Shown one piece after another: positions 11,736 through 23,112 of a stretch of 64,000 bases of DNA. Positions within the stretch are counted from its first letter, which is position 1. The number at the start of each line of letters is the position of its first letter. The DNA comes from Rhinopithecus roxellana (Eukaryota; Chordata; Mammalia; Primates; Cercopithecidae): the NCBI RefSeq assembly GCF_007565055.1, contig NC_044561.1:26692114-26756113 (forward strand), given 5' to 3'. Below the pieces are notes generated by a model that searched no databases, was not told the origin of the DNA, and saw only the letters and a list, made by a program, of their open reading frames with translations. A program made the translations under genes and the position numbers.

Positions 11736-11900
11736 TCAGGTTGCATCAAAGTCACCTGGGGGACTTTTGAAATGCAAATGTCTGGGTCTCTGTTCTTTGA
11801 CATTTTGATTTTGTGGCTCCAGGTGAGGCAGGGTAGATTGTTATGATGATTTTTCAATCTCCCTCAAGCAGTTCTGATGGGGCTTAGCCCTCTCCGAACA
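11736..11900 (+). mobile_element. Probable MER5-like (hAT-Charlie) DNA transposon fragment
   Basis: The order 'gcatcaaagtcacctggggg', a TTGAAATGCAAATGTCTGGG-like stretch, then 'tgtggctccaggtgaggc' resembles the non-autonomous MER5 group. Terminal inverted repeats are not clear, so this is a partial copy and the family is tentative. Confidence 0.45.
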
Positions 11901-12264
11901 AGAAGTCAATTTTTAACTGGACCCATTTGAGCTGGATCCTGGGGTCTGTCCTTTGGTTGGGACCCCAGGTTCCATCATTACACCTGCTGAACTCATGTTC
12001 TCTAATAATAAAAATGGAAACGTTATTCTATTTCTCCACTTGGTTTTTCAAAATACATTTATTGAGCATCTGTAGTTAAAGATCATCAAATATCAGAATG
12101 GTGATGACAGCTCCAGGGTTTGAGTGTTTGCAAGTGGGATTTTTCAGGAGGCGGAGCAGCGGGGAAAGTGATCTCCATCCCGCAGAATGGGCGGGGCAGT
12201 GAGGAGGCTCAGGTTCACTTGAACCACGTGTGCTCTGCACAGAGACCACATGCTGTGTGTCTGC
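11901..12264. other. Unassigned sequence before the GT repeat
   Basis: No gene or repeat family recognised with confidence. The stretch 'tttcaaaatacatttattgagcatctg' near 12047 is reminiscent of an L2 tail in antisense but is too short to call. Confidence 0.35.
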
Positions 12265-12279
12265 ATCTGTGTGTGTGTG

Positions 12280-12310
<31 letters not shown>

Positions 12311-12313
12311 ATG
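12265..12313. repeat. (GT)n dinucleotide microsatellite
   Basis: A TG run with one TTTG interruption near 12294. Overlapping frames here code only for Val-Cys or Thr-His strings and are not genes. Confidence 0.95.
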
Positions 12314-13692
12314 GTTGGTTGGGGGCGTGGGCAATGCTCAGCACACAGACACCGGCTTTGTGGGCTGTGCTCCCAGATCTGATCATTCTTAAATCTGAGA
12401 GGAAACCTGCTGGGCACAGGTGTCAGAAATTTGGCACAGGCAGGTGAATAGCTGGGAGGATGCTGCTGGCATTCAGGGCTTTTCAAGACTGAGGTCCATG
12501 CGTGCTCTTAGAATGTCCTTTCCAGATCTGGTCTCTGCTGACTTTCCAGCTCCATCTCCCATCCATCCTCCCAGCCACAGCCAGTGAGACATGTTCCCAG
12601 CTGCCAGGTCCTCCTCCTCCTGGACACTGCTGGGTTTTTGGACCTTGCAGTCAGTCCCCTGTCAGGACCTACTTCCTCTGTCTGTAGCTGGCTCACTCCC
12701 AGGCATCCTTTCCAGCACCCTCTGCCACAGGAGCCTCTCCACCTGTCACCTGTGCTGCACCAGGGAAAGTCCATGGGTTTCCACAGCACCTCCTGCACTC
12801 AAGTCCCCTCGCGGAGCACGGAGTGCCACTCCTCCCCCTCATTGGATTCATCCTGTCCTTAGGAGTGAGGCAGCTGGGGGCCTCCATCAAGAGAGGGGCT
12901 TCCTGGGGCGACCTGTGGATGCCTCAGGCTCAGAGACTCCAGAGTAAGGCTACCCCACCTGGTGTACGTGTGCTCAGGTGTCCCCTGACCTCCACCAGCT
13001 CCCTGCCAGCCTCTGCTTTGGAGAACCCCTGTGATGACGGGTGTGCTCTGTGTCCACACTGCCTGGTAAAGGAGTCATCAGCCTACACTGCGACTGGGAG
13101 AACCGAATTGTTAACCCTGTTTAGTTGCAGTTAATCTGAAGGTAACCAGTCCCACCTGATCAGGGGCTACTTACAGGCTGTAGGAAACCCCGCAAGACTC
13201 AGGGACCAGCTAGGGCTGCAGAATCCCAGGGAAGCCACTCAGGTGAGCAACAGAAAGGAGGCAGGAGGGAGGCAGGAAGGGAAGGCGGCCTTCCCAGCTT
13301 ATGGGGCGTGCGTGTGGGCGTCAGGGGGTGGGGGCAGGTTCTGCCAAGGTTCATGGTCCCCACAGGCTCCTTGTCAGGGACAACCCACGCCTGACAGTGC
13401 TATGGTGCATTTTTGGGTACATGCTGAAAATAGAAGTAACCTAATAAGGTAAAAGCACACTTTTTACTCTTATAATTTTGCCTGGAGATCAGCTACAGGA
13501 GGAAAGCCTGTGGCTGCCTTTACCAAAGCTGTAATTGAAAAAGTCTGCCCCGTGAGGAACGCTGAGTCTGGAGGGTTTGTCCACAGCCCACTCCACCCTC
13601 CCTGAGACTGGATGGGGGCCTGCAGTGGTGGAGGAGGGGCAGCAGCTGCACAGGGCTGGAAGCTCCAGCCCAGTGGGGAAACAGGGAAGAAA
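12314..13692. other. Single-copy GC-rich sequence, no gene recognised
   Basis: Several overlapping frames of 90-118 codons on both strands without domain signatures. No interspersed repeat recognised with confidence. Confidence 0.4.
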
Positions 13693-14655
13693 GCCATGGA
13701 CTCAGCATCTGATGCCTAGTGGGTCCTTTATGATGTCATGGGGTCCCTGGAGCATGTGCTAGGGGACTGAGGAGACAGGAGACCCATGGACTCAGCACCT
13801 AGCATGCAGGGGTGCTTTACGATGTCATGGAGTCCCTCGGACACATGCTAGGGGACTGAGGAGACAGGAGACCCATGGATTCAGCATCTAGCATGCAGGG
13901 GTGCTTTACGATGTCATGGGGTCCCTGGAGCATGTGCTAGGGGACTGAGGACACAGGAGACCCATGGACTCAGCACCTAGCATGCAGGGGTGCTTTATGA
14001 TGTCATGGAGTCCCTGGAGCATGTGCTAGGGGACTGAGGACACAGGAGACCCATGGACTCAGCACCTAGCATGCAGGGGTGCTTTATGATGTCATGGGGT
14101 CCCTGGAGCATGTGCTAGGGGACTGAGGACACAGGAGACCCATGGACTCAGCACCTAGCATGCAGGGGTGCTTTATGATGTCATGGAGTCCCTGGAGCAT
14201 GTGCTAGGGGACTGAGGACACAGGAGACCCATGGACTCAGCACCTAGCATGCAGGGGTGCTTTATGATGTCATGGAGTCCCTCGGACACATGCTAGGGGA
14301 CTGAGGAGACAGGAGACCCATGGACTCAGCACCTAGCATGCAGGGGTGCTCTATGATGTCATGGAGTCCCTGGGATACATGCTAGGGGGCTGAGGAGACA
14401 GGAGACCCATGGACTCAGCACCTAGCATGCAGGGGTGCTTTATGATGTCATGGGGTCCCTGGAGCATGTGCTAGGGAACTGAGGACACAGGAGACCCATG
14501 GACTCAGCACCTAGCATGCAGGGGTGCTCTATGATGTCATGGAGTCCCTCGGACACATGCTAGGGGACTGAGGAGACAGGAGACCCATGGACTCAGCATC
14601 TAGCATGCAGGAGTGCTCTATGATGTCATGGGGTCCCTGGGGCACGTGCTAGGGG
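13693..14655. repeat. 89-bp minisatellite, 11 copies, two interspersed unit types
   Basis: The anchor GATGTCATGG occurs at 13732, 13821, 13910, 13999, 14088, 14177, 14266, 14355, 14444, 14533 and 14622, exactly 89 bp apart. Units fall into type A (CCTGGAGCATGTGC, mostly followed by GACACAGG) and type B (CCTCGGACACATGC, followed by GAGACAGG). The order is roughly A B A A A A B B' A B A'. Most units hold a TGATGTCA palindrome-like core and a CANNTG E-box, and the last has CACGTG. The edges are degenerate. Confidence 0.95.
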
Positions 14656-16640
14656 ATGAAGGAGGGTCAGTTCTGTGAATGCAGAAGAGAGGATGTGCAG
14701 ATCATAGGACAGAAGTATGAAGGGATCAGTACTGGATGGAGCTGGGCTAGAGGCTGAGTTTGAAGACCTCTGAGATGCTTTCCGCAGCAGAGGTTTGCGA
14801 GGACGGCCACTTGGGCCCCAGGAGCAACAGGGTGCAGGCTGGGCTCGTCGGCCATGACTGGCAGAGCTTAGGGAACTGCAAAGGGCTCAGGGAACGGAGT
14901 CAGGAGACTACACAGAGGGGCTGGCTGTGGGCCTGGGGTCTGCACTGCCCTGTAACATAATGGACCTCAATAACCATGACCACCCACTGCATGCAATCTC
15001 TGTGCAAGGCCATTCTGTATGCTGAGTCATTTTATTTTCACCGGGAGCAGCGGCATTATTCTCCTTTCTTGAGAAACAAAAGAACTGAAACTCCTGATCC
15101 AGCTCATGGACAGTCAGGTTGGAAAACCGCAGCACAGTGCGATCAAACCCCGAGTGCCCCACAAAACCGTCCCTCTGGCCACATCAGGATGCCTCTCACC
15201 CCCAGACTCCCAGAGACACATCCAACTAAAACCTCTAACAGATAAGACTGACCCAGAAAGTGGAAACTGATCAATCAGGCACTTACCACATCTCCAGACA
15301 CCAGAAAGTGCCATTCAGTGCCCAGAACAGGCAAAGGGGCTGAAAAGCCACAGGGCTGGGTGACTGGGAGGGTAGAATCAGACCATGGGGTGTGCCGGGG
15401 CAGGGCCCTCAGCCTCGGCAGAAGGGGATCTCACAGCCACAGCTGACCCAGAAGATACGGGTGTGGGAGTTACTCTTTGGGAGGAGGATGTACCTGGGGA
15501 GGGGGACACACCTGGAAGCCGCAGCAACCCCGAGTTGCAGGATTTCCTGACCAGCCCATCCACGGGCTGAGTCTTCAATACCCTGAGATTGCATGAAAAT
15601 GTGGGAGTGGATTCATTCTTCTGAAACAACATTCATGGCCTTCTCAGAGTCTCCATCTGGCCAGCAACCCCGTAAGTAAAGGACCCTGCTCATGTAGCTC
15701 CTGCACCTGTGGGTTTTCTCCACCCCAGCTCGTCTCTCTCTGCCCTACCCACCTCCTGAAGGTCCCTCCACATCTCCCTTCTCTCATTCCCTTAAAGTTG
15801 CTCCTGTGTCTCCCTGCAGGGAGTGGCCCAGGAGTCTTGCCGAGGTTCTCAGTGTCTTCTACCTGCTGTCTTGTCTCTTTGCTAAAAGAAGGCAGCTTTG
15901 CCTCCTTTCCGTGTTCCCATCTGGACAAATAAGCATGGATGTTTTGAAAAGAACTCAATAGCTTCAAGCAACAGAAACGATGGCGCCCAGAGGCCAATCC
16001 TCCATTCCTCACTCATGCCACAGCTGGTCCCTGCGTCCAGCACGTGGCCGTGTAGCACAGCCAGGGGACACTGTGAGCAGGAGGAACCAGCCCATCTTCA
16101 GGGAGCTGAGGCTCATCCCCCAGCAAGAATAGGTCCACCACCAAGAGCCAGGTGCCCCAGGTCTGCCAAAAGCATGCTGACCCAGGTGTGGTTGCGGAGT
16201 GTGTGAAATCATGGCAGCTCATTCTTTCTCCAAGTCATCTGAAAAGGTGGTAACACACAGGGCCCTGTGCTGGACGCAGAGTGAGCCTGAACACTCCCAG
16301 GCAGTCCCCAGATTCTCTTTTCCTTATTTCTCTGCTGCCGTTCCCCACCCAGCCTGTTGAACCAGGGCTGCGCATTGGTATTCATTTACACCAGGACGGA
16401 GCCAGGCAAGGAGGGCACAGTGGTCTCCCTGGGGAACTGACAATGGTATTAAAAGCAACATGACTTCCCCATTGATTGACTGGCGCCTTTGTCCCTCTGG
16501 GGTAGGCAGCATCACAGTGCCAACCAAACACAGACTGACTGCAAACCACAGCTCCAAGAAGCCTGCCCTCCACCACTGTCTTGTAAAATTCATTGTTTTG
16601 CTTCTGCATTCCCAGCTCCCTGTATTCAGCTCTCAATTAC
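14656..16640. other. Single-copy sequence, no gene recognised
   Basis: No gene supported. 14995-15110 has faint L2/MIR-like character. Frames reach 122 codons on the minus strand (15644-16012) without a recognised domain. Confidence 0.4.
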
Positions 16641-16790
16641 AAGTACACAGGAGTCGGATGAGATTGGGTTAGAATTCAGGCTTTGCTATTAACAAGCAGT
16701 GTGACCCCAGGAAAGACAGCTGAACCCTTTCACTGTGAATGCTTGATTTAAAGATGCAGATAGTCACGCTCACTTCTCAAGAGAGACACA
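16641..16790 (+). mobile_element. MIR-like SINE fragment
   Basis: 'ggttagaattcaggctttgc' followed by 'aagcagtgtgaccccaggaa' matches the order of the MIR 5'/core region (a TGTGACC box after a TTAGAATTC-type box). Diverged and partial. Confidence 0.45.
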
Positions 16791-17293
16791 ATGGATCTAA
16801 CAAGCTTACGTGTCATGTAGTCTCAAAAGTATGTTCTACAGGTAGAACAAAGTTCTTTCCGGTCCTGGTCAGGAATGATATCTAGTTGTAATAAATAAGA
16901 GTCTCGAAAAACAGTGGCATAAACCAAGTGGGGGTTTTATTATCATTTAAGGAGAAATGCAACTTGCTACCTCTGGTTCAATGGCCCAAACATAGTAGAG
17001 CCAAGGTCTTGAATTTTTCTGAGTCTTTTCCTCAGGGTTAACAAATGGCTGCTGCAGCTCCAGGGATCACACCCATGTTCCCAGCAGATAGAAGGAGAAG
17101 AAACCACAGGGAAGACCTTGCATCTATGTGAAGAAATCAAGTCTTTCAAGAAGCCCCAGAAGATGTCTTTGAACATCTCATTAGATAGAATTATGTTGTT
17201 TGCCATTCCTTCCTGCAAGAGAAGTTGCAGAGTATATTTTTTAATGGACACATATTGTCCCTGGGGAAAAAAAAAATCAAGGTTATTTTACTT
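16791..17293. other. Diverged sequence, possibly an old repeat
   Basis: The ordering 'aacagtggcataaaccaagt' ... 'aaatggctgctgcagctcc' ... 'gggatcacacccatgttccc' resembles a common old mammalian interspersed repeat, but I cannot assign the family. No gene. Confidence 0.3.
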
Positions 17294-17307
17294 AGAAAGA
17301 AGAGAGA

Positions 17308-17631
17308 AGGCCGGGTACGGTGGCTCACGCCTGTAATCTCAGCACTGTAGGAGGTCGAGGCGGGCGGATCACGAGGTCAGGAGATCGAGACCATCCTGGC
17401 TAACACAGTGAAACCTCGTCTCTACTAAAAATACAAAAATTTAGCCAGGTGTGGTGGCGGGTGCCTGTAGTCCCAACTACTGGGGACGCTGAGGCAGGAG
17501 AATGGCGTGAACCTGGGAGGCGGAGCTTGCAGTGGGCCGAGATCGCATCATTGCACTCCAGACTCCAGACTGGGAGAGAGAGCAAGACTCTGTCTCAAAA
17601 AAAAAAAGAAAAAAAAAATAGAAAAGATAAA
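17308..17631 (+). mobile_element. AluY-type SINE with target-site duplication
   Basis: Complete Alu starting GGCCGGGTACGGTGGCTC. It has the Y-type stretch 'gatcacgaggtcaggagatc' and an A-rich tail interrupted by G. A short local 'actccagactccag' duplication occurs near the end of the right arm (about 17557-17572). The flanks agaaagaagagaga at 17294-17307 and 17632-17645 are identical. Confidence 0.95.
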
Positions 17632-17645
17632 AGAAAGAAGAGAGA

Positions 17646-19714
17646 CTAGACAATGGGTTTGCGGCTACTGGTGTCTACCATAGAGGGTTAAAGGTGTGGT
17701 GGGTACGCGAGCGGGGGTCTTTTATGGCCAAATCCACCAGAGAAATGCTGGCTACATCCAATGGGGCAAGCGTCTTCGGTCCGGTCCTACACACACCAGG
17801 AGCCTCCGGCAGGGCTACCACAGGCAGCACTGCCCAGCTCACACTGACCTGGAGCCTGGAGCTTTTTGAGAACACACTGTGTGATTCTGTCCTGCAGGAG
17901 GGCTCGCTTGGGAAGACACCAGCTGGGCACATGTTTCAACACGCATGTGGGTGAGGGGTCCCTCAGCGTCCACCTCTGTGCTGAAAGAGCCTCATGGGCA
18001 GGGGGGGCTTCCCGTCACCAGCCCCTGAAACGGTGCCTAGCAGGGAGGCGCTCAAAGAATGCCCAGGAGATGAGGGTCCAGTTAGGCAACTATTCCATTA
18101 ACCACCAGAGCTTCTGCTGTTTCTGATCTCAGACCCCAGACGCATTTGGGGACGGAAGGAGCAGGTGATGTGGGTGGGTTCCACACCTCAGAGAGGACTC
18201 CTGTGCAGTGTCATGTATGCCCAACCCTCTGCCTGTACCTCAGGAGTCACAGGTGGGCCTGGAGACGCACCTCCCCACTCTGAGTGCAGCACTGTGGATG
18301 GCTGCAAAGCCCCAGCTGTCCTTGACAGACCCCAGCACCTCCTGACCTGCAGGCTGCACCATCTTTGTGAGTTACGTGCTTTCCCGATGCTGCTGTGCGC
18401 TCACCTTGAGACAGGATCAAGCAATCTTGCCAGAGTCTTCGTTTGTTTGATTTTGGTTTTGCCCTTTGGCTGATAGAAACAGTAAATATAAATGCATTTG
18501 CCCTGCGCTGTGGGCTCTTGAGATGTGCTGGGTTCGGTCTCCTGCAAAGAGAAGGATTTCAAACCAGTTATGAGAAAGGAGCCGGCTCTCAGAGCGGCCA
18601 CCAGCTCCCTGTTGACATGCGCTCCTCCTGCCCCCACCCTGTGTCCTGAGCAGGTGACAGAACAAACAGGACAGCACAGGAGGCTCATGGTCCTTGGTAG
18701 GAACCTGGTTGTTCTCTGAGCTGTTGGTTTGTGCACCTGCTCCAAGATGGAGTTTCTGTTCTCCTGGCCACCTCTCAGAGGCCTTGCTGCCTGCAAGAAG
18801 TCACTGACAGAGCCCCCCAGCCCCTGCCCCCATGCTTGGACACGGCTCCCACCAGCAAGGAGGCTTCGCTGTGAGGGAAACCAGAGCAGGGCATGGTTGA
18901 GTCCTTGGTCTTCCCAGGCACTGTGAACATGCTCTGGGCACACTGTGGAGCGAGTCCATCTATCTCCCTCATTTGGAAGCCCTGTGACCACACACAGCTG
19001 CTGCAGCTCCAGCCAGCCCAGCCTGTGCCTCTGCCCAGAAATGTGCTTGTCTGTATCCCTGCAGCCGTGTTGACTGCGGTCCAATGGCAGACTCCCCTTT
19101 GCCTCTGCGGTGCTTGGCGTGTGGACTGTTTCCAGGTGAACGCACAGCGAAGGCAGCCCCCGTGCCCGGTGCAGGGTGGAGGCATCCCAGGCAGGACTTT
19201 GCCAACATCTGTGGCAGCCACTTCAGAGTTCCAGCTGCTGCTGAAGATGACTTGGCAAAAGTCGGAGAGTGAGACTCCCGGGGCTACGAGACCCTTTCTA
19301 TGGGTGACCTGAGGCTCATACAGGCAAAGAGATGACCTGGGTGAAGCCACATGGATATATATTTTTTGCAGGTCTGGGGCTCCAAAGCAAGCTGCATAAC
19401 AAGCGTCCTCATTCCAGGCCCTGCCAGTGGCAGCCAGGACCATGTCCTGGTAGACACACGTCCAGTATGGAAACAAATAAACTTAGACATAGTGGAGTGT
19501 CAGGTCGATTGCTAAGATGTTTGTCAAAAATCCAGGATATCGGCTTTACAGGTGGACACCACTGTCCCATGTGGGAAGCCTGGTCCCACTCAGACTCTGC
19601 TCACCCTGCTACCAACCCAGCTGCCATCTTCCTCAGACGCCAGCAGAGAGAGTGCTGAAGGGGCCTCCGCTCCCGGCACACAGGCTGGATTGTATCTTCA
19701 GGACAGAAGAGCAC
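17646..19714. other. Single-copy GC-rich sequence with long overlapping minus-strand frames
   Basis: Contains the two longest frames in non-repetitive DNA of the window, 227 codons (18401-19084) and 233 codons (18775-19476), both minus strand and in different frames. Neither has a recognised domain, and the region is GC-rich, where stops are rare. 18705-18775 is similar to 21034-21100. I treat this as non-coding. Confidence 0.4.
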
Positions 19715-19800
19715 GCCCAGGGTGGGATCTGACCTACCCAAGGTCACACAACTGCGGAGCAGCAGATCTGGGTCCTGAACCCCCAAACTCTGATGAGATG
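19715..19800 (-). mobile_element. MIR-like SINE fragment, antisense
   Basis: 'cccaaggtcacacaactgcg' followed by 'agcagatctgggtcctgaac' is the antisense order of the MIR core. Short and diverged. Confidence 0.5.
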
Positions 19801-20222
19801 CAGGCTGCTTCTTGCCCACACGGTAGGTAAGATGCTTGGACAGCCTCCCGCCTCCCCAGAAACTCACTCTGGGTTGGATGTTTCCGTTTGGCAACGCTGT
19901 GGCGTCAGCCTGCAGTGAAAACAGCCGGTTGCTGTAAGCTGGGGCCCCTGCTGACCACAGGGCTGGAGGCTGACTGTAGACTGAGGCCTGCAGAACTGTT
20001 CAGCAACTCCAGCAGAGGGAATTGGCGCCAGGCGCCCATGCGGAGAGGGCCTTCCTCACGGGGCCCAGTGTGCAGGCACAGGGCAGGAGTGTGCGTCGTG
20101 GCACTGGGCACCTGACCCTCCTGGGGCAGGCTGGTTCTGTGGAGCATGCGCTGAGTAGGTGCTCAGGCCCCTCTCACCCCTCCCTCTCACTCCCACCCCT
20201 GGCTCAGCCTGCCTCTGGCCTC
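19801..20222. other. Single-copy sequence, no gene recognised
   Basis: GC-rich, without a recognised repeat or a supported frame. Confidence 0.35.
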
Positions 20223-20525
20223 CTTTTTTTTTTTTTTTTTTTTGGAGACAGAGTCTTGCTGTGTCACCCAGGCTGGAGGGCAGTGGCACGATCTCGGCTC
20301 ACTGCAAGCTCTGCCTCCCGGGTTCACGCCATTCTCCTGCCTCAGTCTCCCAAGTAGCTGGGACTACAGGTGCCCGCCGCCACACTCGGTTAATTTTTTT
20401 GTATTTTTAGTGGAGACGGGGTTTCACCGTGTTAGCCAGGATGGTCTCGATCTCCTGACCTTGTGATCCACCCGCCTTGGCCTCTCAAAGTGCTGGGATT
20501 ACAGGCATGAGCCATCGCGCCCTGC
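20223..20525 (-). mobile_element. AluY-like SINE, antisense
   Basis: Antisense Alu starting with a T-run of about 20, including 'gatctcctgaccttgtgatc', and ending near 'gccatcgcgccctgc'. Flanks cctctggcctcc (about 20212) and cccctggcctct (about 20528) look like an imperfect target-site duplication. Confidence 0.9.
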
Positions 20526-21289
20526 GTGCCCCTGGCCTCTTAATGGCAACAGTCTGGTCCACATGGGCTCCTGGCTGACACTGCGCAGGGGTGTCCTCAG
20601 CTCCCACAGCGGCCAGGATAGAGACGCACACCTGTGCAAAGTGTCTAAGATGCGTTTCGGGGACCGTGAGCCCCCCAGATGAAGGGCCTGGTTCAGCCTA
20701 ATGTCTTTGTGCCCTGGTCACCAGGCACCATGGCTCCTGGGCCTTAACTCACCACAAAGATGCCCAGAGGATGCATGTGGCTCCTGCGGAGGTTTCAGGG
20801 ACCTCAACTGCTGCCCCACTTCCTTCCAGCTTCTTCCAGTCCGGGTCATTAGGGCCAGAGGTAGCTGGGGCGAGAATGGCGACCTACACACACCTCCGAA
20901 CCCTCAGCTGTTGCTCTGTGCTCGCTGCCAACCTGCACCTCTGAGAGGCGGCTCTGCCCGGTCCTGGTGCCTGGCCATCCGCTGCCCCTCCCACTCTGCA
21001 GGAGTGACTGGCCCTGGGCTCCACGGTCCGGTCCTTGTTATTCTCTGAGCTGTTGGTTTTCATGCCTGCTCCAGGATGGAGCTTATCCTTTCCTGGAGGC
21101 CCAGCTGCCTAGAGCCATGAAAAGGGGGATTACTGTCAAAATACGAGAATGGCTGAAACCTGTTTCCGGGAGGCTGGAAGTCTAAGAGTAGCCCTCCACC
21201 CTACGGGCGCGAGCTGCTGTCCTGAGGTTTGAAGGATCGTCTAGGAGGCCTCGCCGACTGACCTCCAGGAAGACCAGATGGGATCTTGC
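20526..21289. other. Single-copy sequence, no gene; similar to the 18.7-kb region
   Basis: 21034-21100 shares 'ttctctgagctgttggttt' and 'cctgctccaggatggagctt'-type sequence with 18705-18775. No gene supported. Confidence 0.4.
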
Positions 21290-21480
21290 TCCACACGCTT
21301 ACTCTTGGTGACTTTGGGTCACTTGGTTAATTTCTTTAGGCTTTATTTCCCTTATCTGTGCAATGAGATTGGTGATGCTGCATTTGATGGAGATGGTGAC
21401 GATAACAGGAGTAAAACACATTAAAGAGCCTGGCCATGATAAATGGTCATCGAATGCGAGTTATTGTCCCCATCAGATGA
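21290..21480 (+). mobile_element. MIR SINE fragment
   Basis: The order of 'gactttgggtcacttggtta', 'ttatctgtgcaatgagattg' and a terminal 'ataaatggtcatcgaatgcg' matches the MIR core and 3' end. Confidence 0.6.
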
Positions 21481-21959
21481 GAACTGGGCAGCAGGACTCC
21501 AGCCCTCTTCGGTGATCCCGAGAGTCATAGAGAAGAGAGGGGTTGGGGGACCCAGGCCGACTGAGAGCTGTGAGGGAGGGTCCCCTGAGACCCCCGGCAG
21601 AGGAGAGGACACCCGTTATCCAGAAGGAGAAAGAACACAGTCATTTTAAACCAGCACTGACATGCAGAGGAGATCACCAGCCAGTTCAAACCTCCCTCCT
21701 GCCTCAGCCCCAGCCTCCAGATTCCTCTCTGTGGATACCCCACACTACCAGTTTCCCGGGTCTTCTGTGGACGTGTGAGCACACACAAATGTACCAGCAC
21801 ACGCAGGCTTCCCTTTGTAACTCAAAAACCACGCCATCACACACAGGCTTCCCCCTGTAACTCAGACACTGGCCTGGTCATGTGCACGTTGGTCTGCACC
21901 TCACTCTTGCGGTTAGAATTTATTGGGGATTTTTTCCTTCTTAGTAAATATGGTGCTCT
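21481..21959. other. Single-copy sequence with a 41-bp imperfect repeat
   Basis: A short unit containing 'acaggcttccc' and 'tgtaactca' occurs at 21803 and 21844. Frames of up to 105 codons are not supported as genes. Confidence 0.4.
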
Positions 21960-22740
21960 TTTTTAAAACATTAATGACTACATAGCATTTTATTGTAGGG
22001 CTATGTTGTAATTTATGTAACCAGTCTCCTCCCCATGCACAGACATTTATTTATTTTTTCCAATTTTTGCTGTCATAAACTGTGCTGCAATGAACATCAC
22101 AGATCATATATTATTTGACACAAGTATTAGAATGTTTGGGGAATAAATTCCTAGAATCAGAATTGCTGAGTCAAAGGTTAGACACCTTAGTAATTTTGAA
22201 AGCATTGCCAAATTGTCATTCAAACTGGCCATAAAACTTTACGCTCTCCACGTAATTTATAAGAGTGACTGTTTACCAACACCAGAGCCAACTTAGTGAG
22301 ATGTCTGTGCTCTTGGCTTTTTAGTTTTTGTTTCTTTTTTTTTTTTAATCAGTCCCAATCTGATTCGTTTAAAACAATAGACAACTGTGAACTTTTATTT
22401 GTTTAAATGGCCTCTTTTCATGAAATCTTTATGCATATTTTTAACTTTATAAATTTTTTAAATGATTTGATAACTATCTTTACATTTTAAGAAAATTGTT
22501 CCTCATATGTTTTATCAATATTGCTATATAGACATTTATCATGCGTACCTATATTTCAGAGTTTAATTTTTCTCCACTGGCTTTCTTTAGGTTATGTTGT
22601 TGACATTCTACTTAAAATTTTAGTAGAATTTAATGTTTTAAAATCTGGTTTTAATGTTAGTCTCTTGGGAGACTCTCCCTTATGCTACAAATATTTCTAA
22701 AATTGTCTCTGCTTTCTTTTCTTGCTTGTATTAGGCCAAA
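21960..22740 (-). mobile_element. L1M LINE fragment (ORF2 3' part), antisense
   Basis: Antisense L1 order is readable: 'gctgtcataaactgtgctgc', 'gggaataaattcctagaatc', 'agaattgctgagtcaaaggt', then 'gcattgccaaattgtcattc'. It is an old, heavily diverged copy with no open frame, and it stops where a GC-rich block starts. Confidence 0.75.
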
Positions 22741-23112
22741 TCACTCAGGAGCGGAATATGATCCAGAGGTCCAGGCAAGGGAGTGCAGTAATTGAGGTGT
22801 GAATTTGTGACTCGCTGCTGGAGCCTGAGGAGGCCGAGTGCACAGGGGAGGAGTGGGCAGGGGTGTGGTCTCCGGAGAAGTGGAGGCTCTGCCTGCTCTC
22901 AGGGCACTTGGGGTGTGAGTTGTGCCACATTCCGTGCAGCCCAGCAGCAAAGGGGCTCGCTCTTCTTTCCCACCTCTATATGCCACAGGCCACAGGCCCC
23001 GCCAGGGCCCCTGGGTCCCTGCAGTCAAGGGGAACCCTCAGGGAAAACCCCAGCCTAGGAAAGGGCATTGGGCAGGTCACCAGCATTCTCTGCTTCAGGA
23101 CCTCTGTGTTTT
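22741..23112. other. GC-rich block interrupting L1M sequence
   Basis: About 370 bp of GC-rich sequence of no recognised family. It abuts the CCCCT tract and has antisense L1M on both outer sides. It looks inserted, but I see no clear target-site duplication. Confidence 0.45.

Noticed and set aside
13693..14655. Possible CRISPR-like array (regular repeats)
   Set aside because: The whole 89-bp unit is repeated with no unique spacers, and the context is a primate genome with Alus and L1s.
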